In this document: in pieces, positions 1-8,654 of the stretch
How the letters are laid out: every line of letters begins with the position of its first letter
How positions within the stretch are numbered: position 1 is the stretch's first letter
Assembly (NCBI RefSeq): GCF_027498035.1
Contig: NZ_CP114978.1
Location: forward strand, 992,001-1,056,000
Length of the DNA: 64,000 nt
DNA from: Pseudoxanthomonas sp.
GTDB lineage: Bacteria; Pseudomonadota; Gammaproteobacteria; Xanthomonadales; Xanthomonadaceae
Reading direction: 5' to 3'
The notes under the pieces: model-generated
Databases searched by the model: none
What the model was told of the DNA's origin: nothing
The model's input: the letters and a program-made list of their open reading frames with translations, nothing else
Position numbers and translations under genes: made by a program

Positions 1-196
1 CGAACAGCGCGTGGTAGTTGGCCAGGGTCGAGCTGCTGGGCAGCATCGGCGGAGGGAAACGACTGGCCTCGCCGGGCGGCATGAACGACACCGACACCAT
101 CCATGCCAGTGGCGCCAGGCTGATGATCGCGATCACCAGCAGCGCGCCATTGACCAGGATCGCGTTCCAACGGGTGCCACCGACTTCGCGGCTCAT
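1..196 (-). CDS. Carbohydrate ABC transporter permease, MalG/LacG type (partial)
   Basis: Only the first 65 codons lie in the window; the gene runs off the left edge. The start is the ATG at 196-194, which overlaps the stop of the upstream permease gene as ATGA, so the two are translationally coupled. The protein begins MSREVGGTRWNAILVNGALL, followed by one hydrophobic helix (about residues 12-36) and a short periplasmic stretch, as in the second permease of sugar ABC importers of the MalG family. Two permeases plus a binding protein make a standard importer. No ATPase gene is visible; it may lie to the left, or a shared MsmK-type ATPase may serve. The substrate cannot be read from this fragment. 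Confidence 0.85.
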   Translation of the reverse strand, partial: MSREVGGTRWNAILVNGALLVIAIISLAPLAWMVSVSFMPPGEASRFPPPMLPSSSTLANYHALF

Positions 197-1074
197 ACCA
201 AATCCTTTTTGCGGCCGAAGCGCAGCATCACGGTGGTCACCGCCAGGATGATCAGGAACAGCAGGAACGCCACGGCCGACGCGCGACCGAGGTTCCACCA
301 CTTGAAGCCTTCTTCGAACATGAAATACAGCACGCTGACCGTGCTCTGCAGCGGGTCGCCGCGGGTCATGACGTAAGGTTCGGCGAACAGCTGGAAGTAA
401 CCGGAAATGGTGATCACGCCGACCACCAGCAGCACCGGGCCCAACATCGGCAGGGTGATGTGCAGGAACTGCTTCCAGCGGTTGGCGCCATCGATGCGCG
501 CGGCCTCGTACAGGTCCTGCGGGATCGCCTGCAGGCCGGCCAGGAAGATCACCATGTTGTAGCCGAAGTTCTTCCACACCGCGAACAGCATGATGGTCGG
601 CATGGCCCAGTGCGGGTCGCCCAGCCAGTCGATCGGCGAGATGCCGATGTGCTCCAGCGCGTAGTTCACCAAGCCATAGCGGGTATGGAACAGATAGCGC
701 CAGATCACCGCCACCGCGACCAGGGTGGTCACCACCGGCGCAAACAGCGCGGTGCGGAACAGCGCCTTGAAGCGCGCGGCCGGGGCATTGAGCAGCAGCG
801 CTGCGCCCAACGAAGCGGCGATGGACATCGGCACGCCCAGCAGGACGAAGTAAGTCGTGTTCCACAACGACTTCCAGAACATCGGCGTCTGCAGCAGGTC
901 GATGTAGTTGCCCAGCGCGACAAAGCGCAGGTTGTGCAGGTCGGCCAGCGAATACAGGTCGAAATCGGTGACGCTCAGGGCCAGTGCCGACAGCACCGGC
1001 AGGCCGAAGAACACGCCCAGTACGATCAGCGACGGCCCGGCGAAGATCCAGCCGGCGAGTGAGTTCTGCTTCAT
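193..1074 (-). CDS. Sugar ABC transporter permease, MalF/UgpA type
   Basis: This 293-residue inner-membrane protein has six predicted hydrophobic segments. The EAA loop that contacts the ATPase is at residues 190-210, with EAARIDGA at its core and the conserved glycine at 197. It belongs to the MalF/UgpA family of CUT1 importers and would form a heterodimer with the MalG-type permease that follows. Its start overlaps the end of the binding-protein gene by four bases (ATGA), so the three transport genes form one transcript. The glucoamylase-like gene upstream suggests an oligosaccharide substrate, which is inference. Confidence 0.92.
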   Translation of the reverse strand: MKQNSLAGWIFAGPSLIVLGVFFGLPVLSALALSVTDFDLYSLADLHNLRFVALGNYIDLLQTPMFWKSLWNTTYFVLLGVPMSIAASLGAALLLNAPAARFKALFRTALFAPVVTTLVAVAVIWRYLFHTRYGLVNYALEHIGISPIDWLGDPHWAMPTIMLFAVWKNFGYNMVIFLAGLQAIPQDLYEAARIDGANRWKQFLHITLPMLGPVLLVVGVITISGYFQLFAEPYVMTRGDPLQSTVSVLYFMFEEGFKWWNLGRASAVAFLLFLIILAVTTVMLRFGRKKDLV

Positions 1075-2423
1075 GGGGTGGCCCTCGCCGTTGGGACATC
1101 GCTGCCGGTGGCGTGGTCGCGTTCGTACATCCAGCGACGCTTGGCCAGGATGTCGTCCACGCGTCCGTCCAGGTCGTTCAGTGCCTTGTCCTGCGACTCA
1201 CCGCCGCGGACCACGCGCTCGGTCGCCAGGCGCATTTCCTGCACGATCCGCTCCCACTCCAGCACCTTCGGCGTCGGCTTGACGCGTTCGAGTTGTTCGG
1301 CGAACGCGCGGGCCAGCGGATCGCCTTCCAGCTGCGGTGTCTGCCAGGTGCTGCGGCGCGGCGGCAGGTCGCCGATCAGGGCGTGGAAGCGCTGCTGGAT
1401 ATCCGGGCGCGACAGGAATTCGACCAGCTTCCAGGCCGCTTCCTTGTTCCTGGAACGCTGGAACAGCACCAGGCTCGACCCGCCGGCGATGCCCGCGCCC
1501 GGACCATGCGGACCTGGCAGCGCCATCGTGCCCCACTGGTCCTTCAACGCCTCTGGCGCGCGGTTGCGGAATTCGCGGATGTTCCAGGGACCGGAAAAGT
1601 AGAACGCGAAGTAGCCGTTGAAGAATTCATCCCAGACGTTGGAGACCTGGGTTTCGGACAGCGGTGGCGCCCAGTGCTGGGTGAAGGTGTTGGCGTAGAA
1701 CGCCAGCGCGCGGCGGAACCCCGGGCTCTGGAAATTGCCGCGGTTGTCATGGTCGCGCAGCAGCGGGTCGTCCTGCTGCAGGCCCAGCGAGAGCTGCTGC
1801 TCGAACTCGTTGAGCGGCATCAGGATCGCGAAACGGTCCTTCCCCACGTGCGCCTTGATCTGCGCCATCGCGGTGTTCCACTCGTCCCAGGTGTTGATCG
1901 GCAGCTTGACCCCGGACTCGCGCAGGATGTCCTTGCGGTAGTACAGCAGCCGCGTATCGACATACCAGGGAATACCAACCAGCTTGCCGTCGATGACATT
2001 GGTTTCCCAGATGCCCGGGAAGTAATCGTCCTGCTTGACCACCGTGGAAGCCTGCACGTAGGGCTCCAGCGGCGTCAGCGCATCGAGCGCGGCGAACTCT
2101 GAGATCCAGGTATTACCCAGCTGGCAGATGTCCGGCAGCGTATCGGCCGCGAACGCGGTCAACAGCTTCTCGTGCGCAGCGGTATTCGGGATCTGCTGCA
2201 TGTCCACGTGGATGCCGGGATTGGCCTGCTCGAATTCGGGCAACAGCGTGCTGATGACCTCGCCTTCGCGGCCGATCGCCCAGAAGGTCACGGTGGTCTG
2301 GCCCGCCGGCGCCCGGTTGCAGCCGGCCAGCAGCGAGATGACCGCCACCATGCCCAGCCGCCGCCAGGTGGCAGCGCGCTGCTGGCGCGCCGATGCCGCC
2401 GTTGTGAAACGTGAAAACAACAT
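1071..2423 (-). CDS. ABC transporter sugar-binding lipoprotein
   Basis: This 450-residue protein is an extracellular solute-binding protein of family 1 (MalE-like). A hydrophobic leader ends in a lipobox, LLAGC, with the lipidated cysteine at residue 35; the leader is somewhat long. The mature part starts with the family's ATVTFWAIG-like strand (here TVTFWAIGREGE) and includes a PGPHGPG loop typical of sugar binders. It would capture a sugar or oligosaccharide in the periplasm and hand it to the two permeases. It lies 9 bp downstream of the glucoamylase-like gene and overlaps the first permease gene, so it is part of the same operon. Confidence 0.9.
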   Translation of the reverse strand: MLFSRFTTAASARQQRAATWRRLGMVAVISLLAGCNRAPAGQTTVTFWAIGREGEVISTLLPEFEQANPGIHVDMQQIPNTAAHEKLLTAFAADTLPDICQLGNTWISEFAALDALTPLEPYVQASTVVKQDDYFPGIWETNVIDGKLVGIPWYVDTRLLYYRKDILRESGVKLPINTWDEWNTAMAQIKAHVGKDRFAILMPLNEFEQQLSLGLQQDDPLLRDHDNRGNFQSPGFRRALAFYANTFTQHWAPPLSETQVSNVWDEFFNGYFAFYFSGPWNIREFRNRAPEALKDQWGTMALPGPHGPGAGIAGGSSLVLFQRSRNKEAAWKLVEFLSRPDIQQRFHALIGDLPPRRSTWQTPQLEGDPLARAFAEQLERVKPTPKVLEWERIVQEMRLATERVVRGGESQDKALNDLDGRVDDILAKRRWMYERDHATGSDVPTARATP

Positions 2424-2432
2424 GGTCAGGCC

Positions 2433-4079
2433 TTACTCCGGCTGCTGCGGACGCTGCGAGGTTTCGTTGGCATCCTGCTTGGGCACGCGCGATTCGGCCG
2501 TGCCCAGCGCGCGCGCGGTGGCTTCGTCCATCTTGCCTGGCGTGTCGGAGGCGTCGGGCTTCTTCTCGGCGGGCTTGGGCGTTTCGCCCTCCTCCGCCGC
2601 CAGCCAGCCACCCTTGAAACCAGCCCGCTCCAGACCCTTGCGGATATGCGGGTTCTTCTTCATCACGTTCCAGACGAAGTCGTCGCGGTAGTTGGCGATC
2701 ATCGCCAGGATCGGGCCCTGGTCGATGCCGATGTAGTCACTGGCGACCCAGCCGTTGTCCGGCACCACGCGACCGGTCTTGATCGGGATGTCGTAGGTGA
2801 AGCTGCGGTTGAACGAATCCAGGAAACCGTAGCTGGAATACAGGTAGTCGCCGTAGCGCTTGTGCATTTCCTCGGTGGCCGGGATCACGATCTCCGGTGC
2901 GAACGGCAGCGAAGAGATCGCCGCGGTCGGTGCGATGGTACCGTCGTCGAAATTGTCACGCAGGCCCGCGCCGCGCGCCGAGTAATGGCGGAACTCGCGC
3001 TGCTCGCCGCGGTAGTCCTGCAACGTCTGCTGCGGGCCGTCCGAAGCGGTCAGGCCCCACACGTTCTCGCCGTAGTCCTTCCACTTCATCGGATTGGCAA
3101 TCGCGTACTGGCGGTGTGCATAGGCGGCACGACGACTGTTCTCGAAGTAATCCATGCCGTGCTCGCGCATGAAATCGTCCTGGATGCCGCGGAAATCCAC
3201 CCAGACATGCGTGTACTGATGGGTGAACAGCGGGCCATAGGACAGGTATTCCTGGTTCTGGTAGACGCCCCAGATCTCGTTGTAGGTACGCGTCCACACC
3301 TGCCAGGCATCCGGCTCCACCGCATGCGTGGGCGAGCCCAGCGCCAGGATGTAGACCATCATCCCCTCGCTGTATCCGGTCCAGTCGTGGTTGATGAAGC
3401 CGCTCTCCGGAAACCAGCCCATCGAGATTAGCGGCGAACGCGGCTGGATCCAGGTCCAGTCCACGCGGCGATAGATCTGTTCGGCCAGGTCGCGGATCTG
3501 CTTTTCGCGCGGATCGTCCTGGTCGTAATACGACTGCGCGAACAGCACGCCCATCAGCAGCAGCGAGGTATCCACCGTGGACAGCTCGACCCAGGTGTTG
3601 AAACGCTCACCGGTCTGCATGTCCAGGAAGTGGTAGTAGAAGCCCTTGTAGCCAGCGGTGCCGGTGGGCTGCTTGCCCTGCTTGAGCCCCTCGAGGAACT
3701 TCAGCGTGGTCAGCGTGCGGTCCACCGCCTGGCTGCGGCTGACCCAGCCGTTCTCGATCCCGATCGGATACGCGGTCAGCGCATAACCCACCGATGCGAC
3801 CGAGGCGAATGGACGCGATGGATAACGGTCCGGCGTCATGCCGTTGGTTTCGTTGGTGGTATCCCAGAAGAACTGGAACGTGCGCCGTTCGATATCGCGG
3901 AACAGCGGCGGCAGTTCGGGCTTCTTGTCTTCCACAGGCAGCTCCACGGGCGGACGACCGGTGACCTTGACCGGCTTGACTGGCGTGGGTTCTGGCGCCT
4001 TCTGGCAAGCCGCCAGCAACACCACCAGCACACCGACAGTGGCCGGAAGGAAAGACGGAAGGAACCGGCGCGTCTTCAA
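2433..4079 (-). CDS. Glucoamylase-family lipoprotein (glycoamylase-like domain)
   Basis: This 548-residue exported lipoprotein has its lipobox LLAAC at residues 21-25. A proline/lysine-rich linker follows, then a glycoamylase-like (alpha/alpha)6 barrel domain covering roughly residues 55-480. Recognisable stretches are RRTFQFFWDTTNE near the start, TVDTSLLLMGVLFAQSYY, and GYALTAYPIGIENGW. Family members act on beta- or alpha-glucans, and the exact substrate is not settled by sequence. The tail of about 65 residues is charged and low in complexity (EEGETPKPAEKK). It is the first gene of the four-gene import operon, which suggests that surface glucan breakdown is coupled to uptake of the products. 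Confidence 0.88.
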   Translation of the reverse strand: MKTRRFLPSFLPATVGVLVVLLAACQKAPEPTPVKPVKVTGRPPVELPVEDKKPELPPLFRDIERRTFQFFWDTTNETNGMTPDRYPSRPFASVASVGYALTAYPIGIENGWVSRSQAVDRTLTTLKFLEGLKQGKQPTGTAGYKGFYYHFLDMQTGERFNTWVELSTVDTSLLLMGVLFAQSYYDQDDPREKQIRDLAEQIYRRVDWTWIQPRSPLISMGWFPESGFINHDWTGYSEGMMVYILALGSPTHAVEPDAWQVWTRTYNEIWGVYQNQEYLSYGPLFTHQYTHVWVDFRGIQDDFMREHGMDYFENSRRAAYAHRQYAIANPMKWKDYGENVWGLTASDGPQQTLQDYRGEQREFRHYSARGAGLRDNFDDGTIAPTAAISSLPFAPEIVIPATEEMHKRYGDYLYSSYGFLDSFNRSFTYDIPIKTGRVVPDNGWVASDYIGIDQGPILAMIANYRDDFVWNVMKKNPHIRKGLERAGFKGGWLAAEEGETPKPAEKKPDASDTPGKMDEATARALGTAESRVPKQDANETSQRPQQPE

Positions 4080-4560
4080 GAGTGGATATCCATGAAATGG
4101 GGTACATCCGCAGATAAGGGTCGGTGAAACAGCGTAGATGCAGGAGGAATTGCCCCCGATTGGGGCAACCCGCCGGGGGCGGTCAGGTTAGCAGTCCACA
4201 CCTGGTGAGACCTTGTATCTGCGGGTGATGTATGGGTTGTTGGCTGCCCCGGTGTCGGTATCGAAATCGACCCGGTCCATTACGGTGGAACGCACCGCCA
4301 GCGGACTGACGCACCGCCATCGCGATGGTGTCTTGGCCAGTGCTGTCGATCTTGGCCGACGTGGGCCGGGCCCGCACAACGCCAATCAGCCGACCACTGC
4401 CAGGCGGGCAGCTGGGCAGCCTGCGCGCGGGTCGTTGGATGTTGCTGGTATGCGTCATGTGTCGGCCCTCCCGGGGCTTGCCCAAAACGTGACTATGGAT
4501 TTGGAAACAAACAGCCGATGGCGCTGCATCGGAAGATTCGCGCCCTTCATGCGCGCGGCG
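4080..4560. other. Intergenic region with promoter-proximal hairpin, no recognised gene
   Basis: These 481 bases separate the glucan operon from the lacI gene downstream end. I see no convincing coding sequence: the open frames here give no family-like protein. A 7-bp hairpin, TTGCCCC / GGGGCAA with a CGATT loop, lies at 4150-4168, about 70 bases upstream of the glucoamylase start, so it would fall in the 5' leader or promoter of that operon. An AAAACGT half-site resembling the LacI-type motif found upstream of lacI is at 4484-4490. Two minus-strand open stretches (4183-4485 and 4188-4385) look weakly protein-like and could be a decayed gene end, but I cannot name a family. Confidence 0.4.
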
Positions 4561-5580
4561 TCATTCCCTCATGGCAGGTGCGGAACTGCGCACGACCAGT
4601 TCGGGAACCAGCGGTGCAGGGGCGGGCGCGGACTGGTCCTTGGCATCGATGTCCTGCAACAGACGCCGCAGGGCGTTGGCGCCCAGTTCGGCAATGCTGA
4701 TGCGCATGGTGGTGAGCGTGGGATGGACGAAGCGCGCTACCGGCACGTCGTCGAAGCCGGCCAGGGCGATGTCGTCAGGCACCCGCAGCCCGGCCTCGTT
4801 GAGTGCGAACAGGCAGCCCAGCGCCATCATGTCGTTTGCAGCGAAGATCGCATCGGGCCGCGGCGTGATCCGAAGCAGCGCGTTGCCCGCCTCCATGCCG
4901 GAAGCCTCGTCGAAATTGCCCGGCAGCACCTGCGCCTGGGCATCGGGAAGCAGTTCGGCCAAGGCATCGCGGTAGCCACGCAGGCGTTCGGCGGCGTCGA
5001 AGTTGCCTTCGGGACCGCCGATGAAGGCGATGCGCCGGTGCCCCGCGTCCACCAGGTGCCGCACCATCGCCACGGCGCCGCCGTGGTTGTCGATGTTGAG
5101 GACCGGATAAGCCTCGTCGGGCAGATGGGTATTGATCAGGACTGCCGGCAGCCCGGCTGGCAGATTGTCGGTTAGGAAGCCGGGCTGGTCGGCATACGGC
5201 GACAACACCAGCAGGCCATCGACCCGGCCGCGCATCGCGCGCAGCGCAGCGCCCTGCTCTTCCTGCGCACCGTGGTAGCTGGAAACCAGCAGGTGCTCGC
5301 GACGCTCGCGAGCCACGCCATCGATGCCACGGATCAACTCGGAAAAGAACTCGCCGTACAGGTCAGGCAGCACCACACCGATGGTCTGGGTGCTGCGGCT
5401 GCTCAGGCTGCGCGCAGCGGCATGTGGCTGGTAGCGCAGCCGCTGGGCGGTTTCCATGACCAGCCGACGCACGTCCGGGGCCACGTTGTGGTGGCCGTTC
5501 AACGCCCGCGAGACGGTGGCGACCGAGACCGATGCCTCGCGTGCCACGTCTTTGATGGTGATGGTTCCGCTTCGCGACAC
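4561..5580 (-). CDS. LacI-family transcriptional regulator
   Basis: This 339-residue protein has a LacI helix-turn-helix at residues 8-30 (IKDVAREASVSVATVSRALN), including the AVTVSRAL-type recognition helix. A hinge helix and a sugar-binding periplasmic-like domain follow (GVVLPDLYGEFFSELIRG through LAGFDDVPVARFVHPTLTT). The start is a GTG at 5580 preceded by GGAGG seven bases upstream; no in-frame ATG fits better. It is transcribed towards the glucan uptake operon and is its likely repressor, responding to the imported sugar or a derivative. A candidate operator lies about 120 bases upstream, consistent with autoregulation. Confidence 0.93.
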   Translation of the reverse strand: MSRSGTITIKDVAREASVSVATVSRALNGHHNVAPDVRRLVMETAQRLRYQPHAAARSLSSRSTQTIGVVLPDLYGEFFSELIRGIDGVARERREHLLVSSYHGAQEEQGAALRAMRGRVDGLLVLSPYADQPGFLTDNLPAGLPAVLINTHLPDEAYPVLNIDNHGGAVAMVRHLVDAGHRRIAFIGGPEGNFDAAERLRGYRDALAELLPDAQAQVLPGNFDEASGMEAGNALLRITPRPDAIFAANDMMALGCLFALNEAGLRVPDDIALAGFDDVPVARFVHPTLTTMRISIAELGANALRRLLQDIDAKDQSAPAPAPLVPELVVRSSAPAMRE

Positions 5581-5701
5581 GGCCGCCCTCCGCGGTCATG
5601 ATGAGCCCAATGGCGCGGACTGTAATCGCTTCCACGCCTTCAAGTAAACCCGACGTTCGGCGAATGCTAAACACGAGTCGGATCAAGAGCTTGCGAAACT
5701 C

Positions 5702-5713
5702 GAAAACGTTTCC
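5702..5713. promoter_or_regulatory. Candidate LacI-type operator
   Basis: The near-palindrome GAAAACGTTTCC has ten of twelve positions symmetric about a central CG, the hallmark of LacI/GalR-family operators. It lies upstream of the lacI-type gene and beyond the end of bolA, so it most likely controls the regulator itself. Binding by this protein is inference. Confidence 0.6.
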
Positions 5714-5753
5714 ATGACTCACACTGCCGTCACGGCAGGACAGGCATGCGCCA

Positions 5754-6035
5754 TCAAGCGCCCCTTTCGGCCTCGTCCGGGGTCAGCGCATCGATGCTCA
5801 GGGCATGGATGTCGGTCTGCATCAGATCGCCCAATGCGGCATACACGGCACGGTGCCGGGCCAACGGCAACTTGCCGGCAAACACGTCGCTGACGACCCT
5901 CACCCGGAAGTGGCCACGCCCATCACGGGCACCGGCATGGCCGGCGTGCAGGTGGCTTTCGTCTTCCAGCGCCAGCTGCGCCGGCTGCAGGCCGGCTTCC
6001 AGCGCCGCCCGCATGCGCGCCATCCGTTCGCTCAC
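5754..6035 (-). CDS. BolA family protein
   Basis: This 93-residue BolA-type protein starts at a GTG (6035) that overlaps the stop of the yciI gene as GTGA; an in-frame ATG at 6023 is an alternative. The family signature is visible near residues 46-75: HFRVRVVSDVFAGKLPLARH followed by RAVYAALGDLM, with the RHR motif. BolA proteins act with monothiol glutaredoxins in iron-sulfur cluster handling and stress responses. The pairing with yciI is common in Xanthomonadaceae, where septation protein A often precedes it; that gene is not present here. Confidence 0.88.
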   Translation of the reverse strand: MSERMARMRAALEAGLQPAQLALEDESHLHAGHAGARDGRGHFRVRVVSDVFAGKLPLARHRAVYAALGDLMQTDIHALSIDALTPDEAERGA

Positions 6036-6331
6036 GGCAGCACCTTCAGGAACGGACGCACATCCACGCGGGCGTAAGCGCCGGAGAGTGTGTACGGGTC
6101 GGCATCGGCCCAGGCACGGGCATCTTCCAGCGAGTCGAATTCGGCGATCACGATGCTGCCACTGAAGCCGGCCGGACCCGGATCCGGCGAATCGATGGCC
6201 GGGCACGGGCCCGCCACCAGCAGACGGCCGGCGTCCAGCAGCGCCTGCAGGCGCGCCACATGCGCCGGGCGCACAGGCTGGCGCAGGGCCAGGGAGTCGG
6301 GAACGTCGTGACCTTCGATGGCATACCACAT
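6032..6331 (-). CDS. YciI family protein
   Basis: This small 99-residue protein starts MWYAIEGHDVPDSLALR and carries the YciI pattern: a ferredoxin-like alpha-beta fold, a His in the RPAHVARL helix, the AGPCPA strand, and DSLEDARAWADADPY near the end. The function of the family is poorly defined; relatives are dehalogenase-like or stress proteins. The start is the ATG at 6331, because upstream in-frame sequence to 6490 shows no family similarity. It is translationally coupled to bolA through a four-base overlap. Confidence 0.87.
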   Translation of the reverse strand: MWYAIEGHDVPDSLALRQPVRPAHVARLQALLDAGRLLVAGPCPAIDSPDPGPAGFSGSIVIAEFDSLEDARAWADADPYTLSGAYARVDVRPFLKVLP

Positions 6332-6732
6332 GGCAAAAGACCTGCGCTGTTTGAACGGCCGTCGATTGTACGGACCTGGCCCCCCTGGACACGCGCACGG
6401 CCAGCCCGTACTCTTTGAGCCAATTCGGCACGGCACGACCTGCAGCGGCCGTCGTCCAGACCCCACCGGGGCTTGCAGACGACCATCCAACCGCTGCCAC
6501 GCGCGTTTCGCAGCCAGACCACCTTCTCCAGGTTCCCCGCCGCCACCCCCATGGGCGTGCGCTGCCTTGGACTTACGTGCGAAGCGCTTTCGCCACGCAA
6601 GGCTTTATCACTGCATGACCCACGCGCAGCCCTCCCGGCCCGCGTGTTTGACCTGCAATCCGCATGTTCCATGGCGCAGCCGCGCCGCGGACAGCTCCAA
6701 CCGTAGTGTTGACGCGACACGGCCCGTACCTG
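6332..6732. other. Intergenic region without recognised gene
   Basis: These 401 bases lie between the divergent yciI and scpA genes. All frames through it read as low-information, proline- and arginine-rich translations typical of non-coding GC-rich DNA, and I see no tRNA-like fold. It must carry the promoters of both operons, but I cannot place a clear -35/-10 pair. Confidence 0.5.
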
Positions 6733-7641
6733 ATGACATCGCAACCCGCGCCCAGCGCGACCGCTTCCACGGACACCAGCCCGCAGACGCCGCAGCAGCA
6801 CGAAATGCCGCTGGCGGTGGTCCATGGCCAGCCGGTGCTGCAGATCCCGCAGGATCTGTACATCCCGCCGGATGCGCTGGAAGTGATCCTGGATGCGTTC
6901 GAAGGCCCGCTCGACCTGCTGCTGTACCTGATCCGCCGGCAGAACCTGGACATCCTGGATATCCCGGTGCTGGAAATCACCCGCCAGTACGTGAATTACA
7001 TCAACGTCATGCAGGAGCTGCGCTTCGAGCTGGCGGCCGAGTACCTGGTGATGGCCGCGATCCTGGCCGAGATCAAATCACGCATGCTGCTGCCGCGCCC
7101 GCCGGCGGTGGAAGGCGACGAAGGCGACCCGCGCGCCGATCTGGTGCGCCGCCTGCAGGAGTACGAGCGCTTCAAGCAGGCCGCCGAAGACATCGATGCC
7201 CTACCCCGCCAGGGCCGCGACACCGCAGTGGTCCAGGCGCACGTGCCGGACCGCGCGGCGATCAAGGTTCCACCGGACGTGGACCTGAAGGAAATGCTGC
7301 TGGCACTGCACGACGTGCTCAAGCGCGCCGAGCTGTTCACCGGCCACGCGATCAAGCGCGAGGCCCTGAGCGTGCGTCAACGCATGGGCGATGTGCTGGC
7401 CAGGCTGGAAGACGGCAAGTTCCACCGATTCGAGGCGATGTTCACAGCCGAGGAAGGACGCCTGGGCGTGCTGGTGAGCTTTCTGGCCGTGCTGGAACTG
7501 GCCAAGGAACAGCTGCTGGACATCGTGCAGGAAGCACCGCTGGCGCCGATCTACGTCAAGTCGCTGGCGCTGGGCAATACCAATGAACCGCTGCAGTTCT
7601 CCAGCGAGTTCGACGACTCCGATGCGGCCAACGACGCATAA
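6733..7641 (+). CDS. scpA: Segregation and condensation protein A
   Basis: This 302-residue kleisin subunit of the SMC-ScpAB condensin has the N-terminal family block FEGPLDLLLYLIRRQNLDI at about residues 56-75. The helix RQYVNYINVMQELRFELAAE and a C-terminal winged-helix region follow. It bridges SMC heads and ScpB during chromosome compaction. I chose the ATG at 6733, giving MTSQPAPSA; an upstream ATG at 6664 would add 23 residues that look non-coding. The first 45 or so residues are a low-complexity Ser/Thr/Pro leader before the conserved domain. scpB follows after 59 bp, forming the usual operon. Confidence 0.93.
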   Translation: MTSQPAPSATASTDTSPQTPQQHEMPLAVVHGQPVLQIPQDLYIPPDALEVILDAFEGPLDLLLYLIRRQNLDILDIPVLEITRQYVNYINVMQELRFELAAEYLVMAAILAEIKSRMLLPRPPAVEGDEGDPRADLVRRLQEYERFKQAAEDIDALPRQGRDTAVVQAHVPDRAAIKVPPDVDLKEMLLALHDVLKRAELFTGHAIKREALSVRQRMGDVLARLEDGKFHRFEAMFTAEEGRLGVLVSFLAVLELAKEQLLDIVQEAPLAPIYVKSLALGNTNEPLQFSSEFDDSDAANDA

Positions 7642-7700
7642 CCCGGCCGCTACGGCTGACCTGTCACGCCCGGGTTGAGCCCGGCCTGAAAAGACACTGC

Positions 7701-8654
7701 ATGCAAGACGAAGCCTTCGACCACGAATCCGACGCCTCCGCCCCGGCCGCCGCCGACCAGGGACTGATCAACCGCATCGTCGAGGCGGCCCTGCTGGCCT
7801 CGAACCTGCCGATGACCACGGCCCAGCTGGAAAGCCTGTTCCCCGAGGAGCACCCAGCTCCGGACGGCAGCATCGCCGCGGCCCTGGAACAGCTGGCCGC
7901 CGCCTGCGCCGAGCGCGGCGTGGAGCTAGTGGAAGTGGCCAGCGGCTTCCGCTACCAGGTCAAGGGCGAGGTCCACGGCTGGGTCAGTCGCATGTGGACC
8001 GAGCGCAAGACCCGCTACACCCGCGCCACCCTGGAAACCCTGGCGCTGATCGCCTACCGCCAGCCGATCACCCGCGGCGAGATCGAACAGGTCCGCGGCG
8101 TGGCGGTCAGCAGCAACATCATCCAGGCCCTGGAAGAGCGCGAATGGATCCGCGTGGTCGGCCACCGCGACGTCCCCGGCCGGCCAGCGCTGTTCGGCAC
8201 CACCCGCGGCTTCCTGGACTACTTCGGCCTCAAGCGCCTGGACGAACTGCCGCCATTGTCCGAGTTGAAGGACATCGGCGAACTGGATCCGCAGCTGCCG
8301 TTCGCGAGCGCACCGATGGCGGCCAAGGCCGCAGCGGAAGGCCAACCGGCCGATGACACTGGCAGCGACACGCCAGCGTCGAACGACACCCCCGACGCCG
8401 TCGCGGAAGCGGCCGCCGATACGCCGGCACAGGATGTGCAGGCACACGAAGGCGAGGATGCCGATGCCGGGACCGAGCCACAGGACCAAGACCCCGTGGA
8501 CGCCGACGAATCACCCGATGCCCCCGCACCTGCGGACGATATCGGAAACACCGCGCTGGACGCCGATCAGGATGACGACGCGGACCACACCCAGACTTCC
8601 CAACAACCCCAAGAAGACGACGCCGAAGCGGTCTCGTCGGAGCAGAAACCATGA
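7701..8654 (+). CDS. scpB: Segregation and condensation protein B
   Basis: This 317-residue protein has the two winged-helix domains of ScpB. The conserved block TRATLETLALIAYRQPITRG is near residues 109-128, and ERGVELVEVASGFRYQV is upstream of it. ScpB dimers bind ScpA in the condensin complex. Typical ScpB proteins have about 200 residues; here residues after about 215 form a long acidic tail rich in Asp, Ala, Pro and Thr that is probably disordered. Such tails occur in xanthomonad ScpB proteins. The stop overlaps the rluB start as ATGA. Confidence 0.92.
   Translation: MQDEAFDHESDASAPAAADQGLINRIVEAALLASNLPMTTAQLESLFPEEHPAPDGSIAAALEQLAAACAERGVELVEVASGFRYQVKGEVHGWVSRMWTERKTRYTRATLETLALIAYRQPITRGEIEQVRGVAVSSNIIQALEEREWIRVVGHRDVPGRPALFGTTRGFLDYFGLKRLDELPPLSELKDIGELDPQLPFASAPMAAKAAAEGQPADDTGSDTPASNDTPDAVAEAAADTPAQDVQAHEGEDADAGTEPQDQDPVDADESPDAPAPADDIGNTALDADQDDDADHTQTSQQPQEDDAEAVSSEQKP

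Noticed and set aside
5754..6500. A 248-residue protein spanning yciI and bolA
   Set aside because: Only the last 93 residues match BolA; the rest is the wrong frame of yciI. The GTG at 6035 is the fitting start.
6332..6732. A tRNA or small gene in the gap before scpA
   Set aside because: No cloverleaf-like arms or CCA end could be found, and no frame gives a protein-like translation with a ribosome site.
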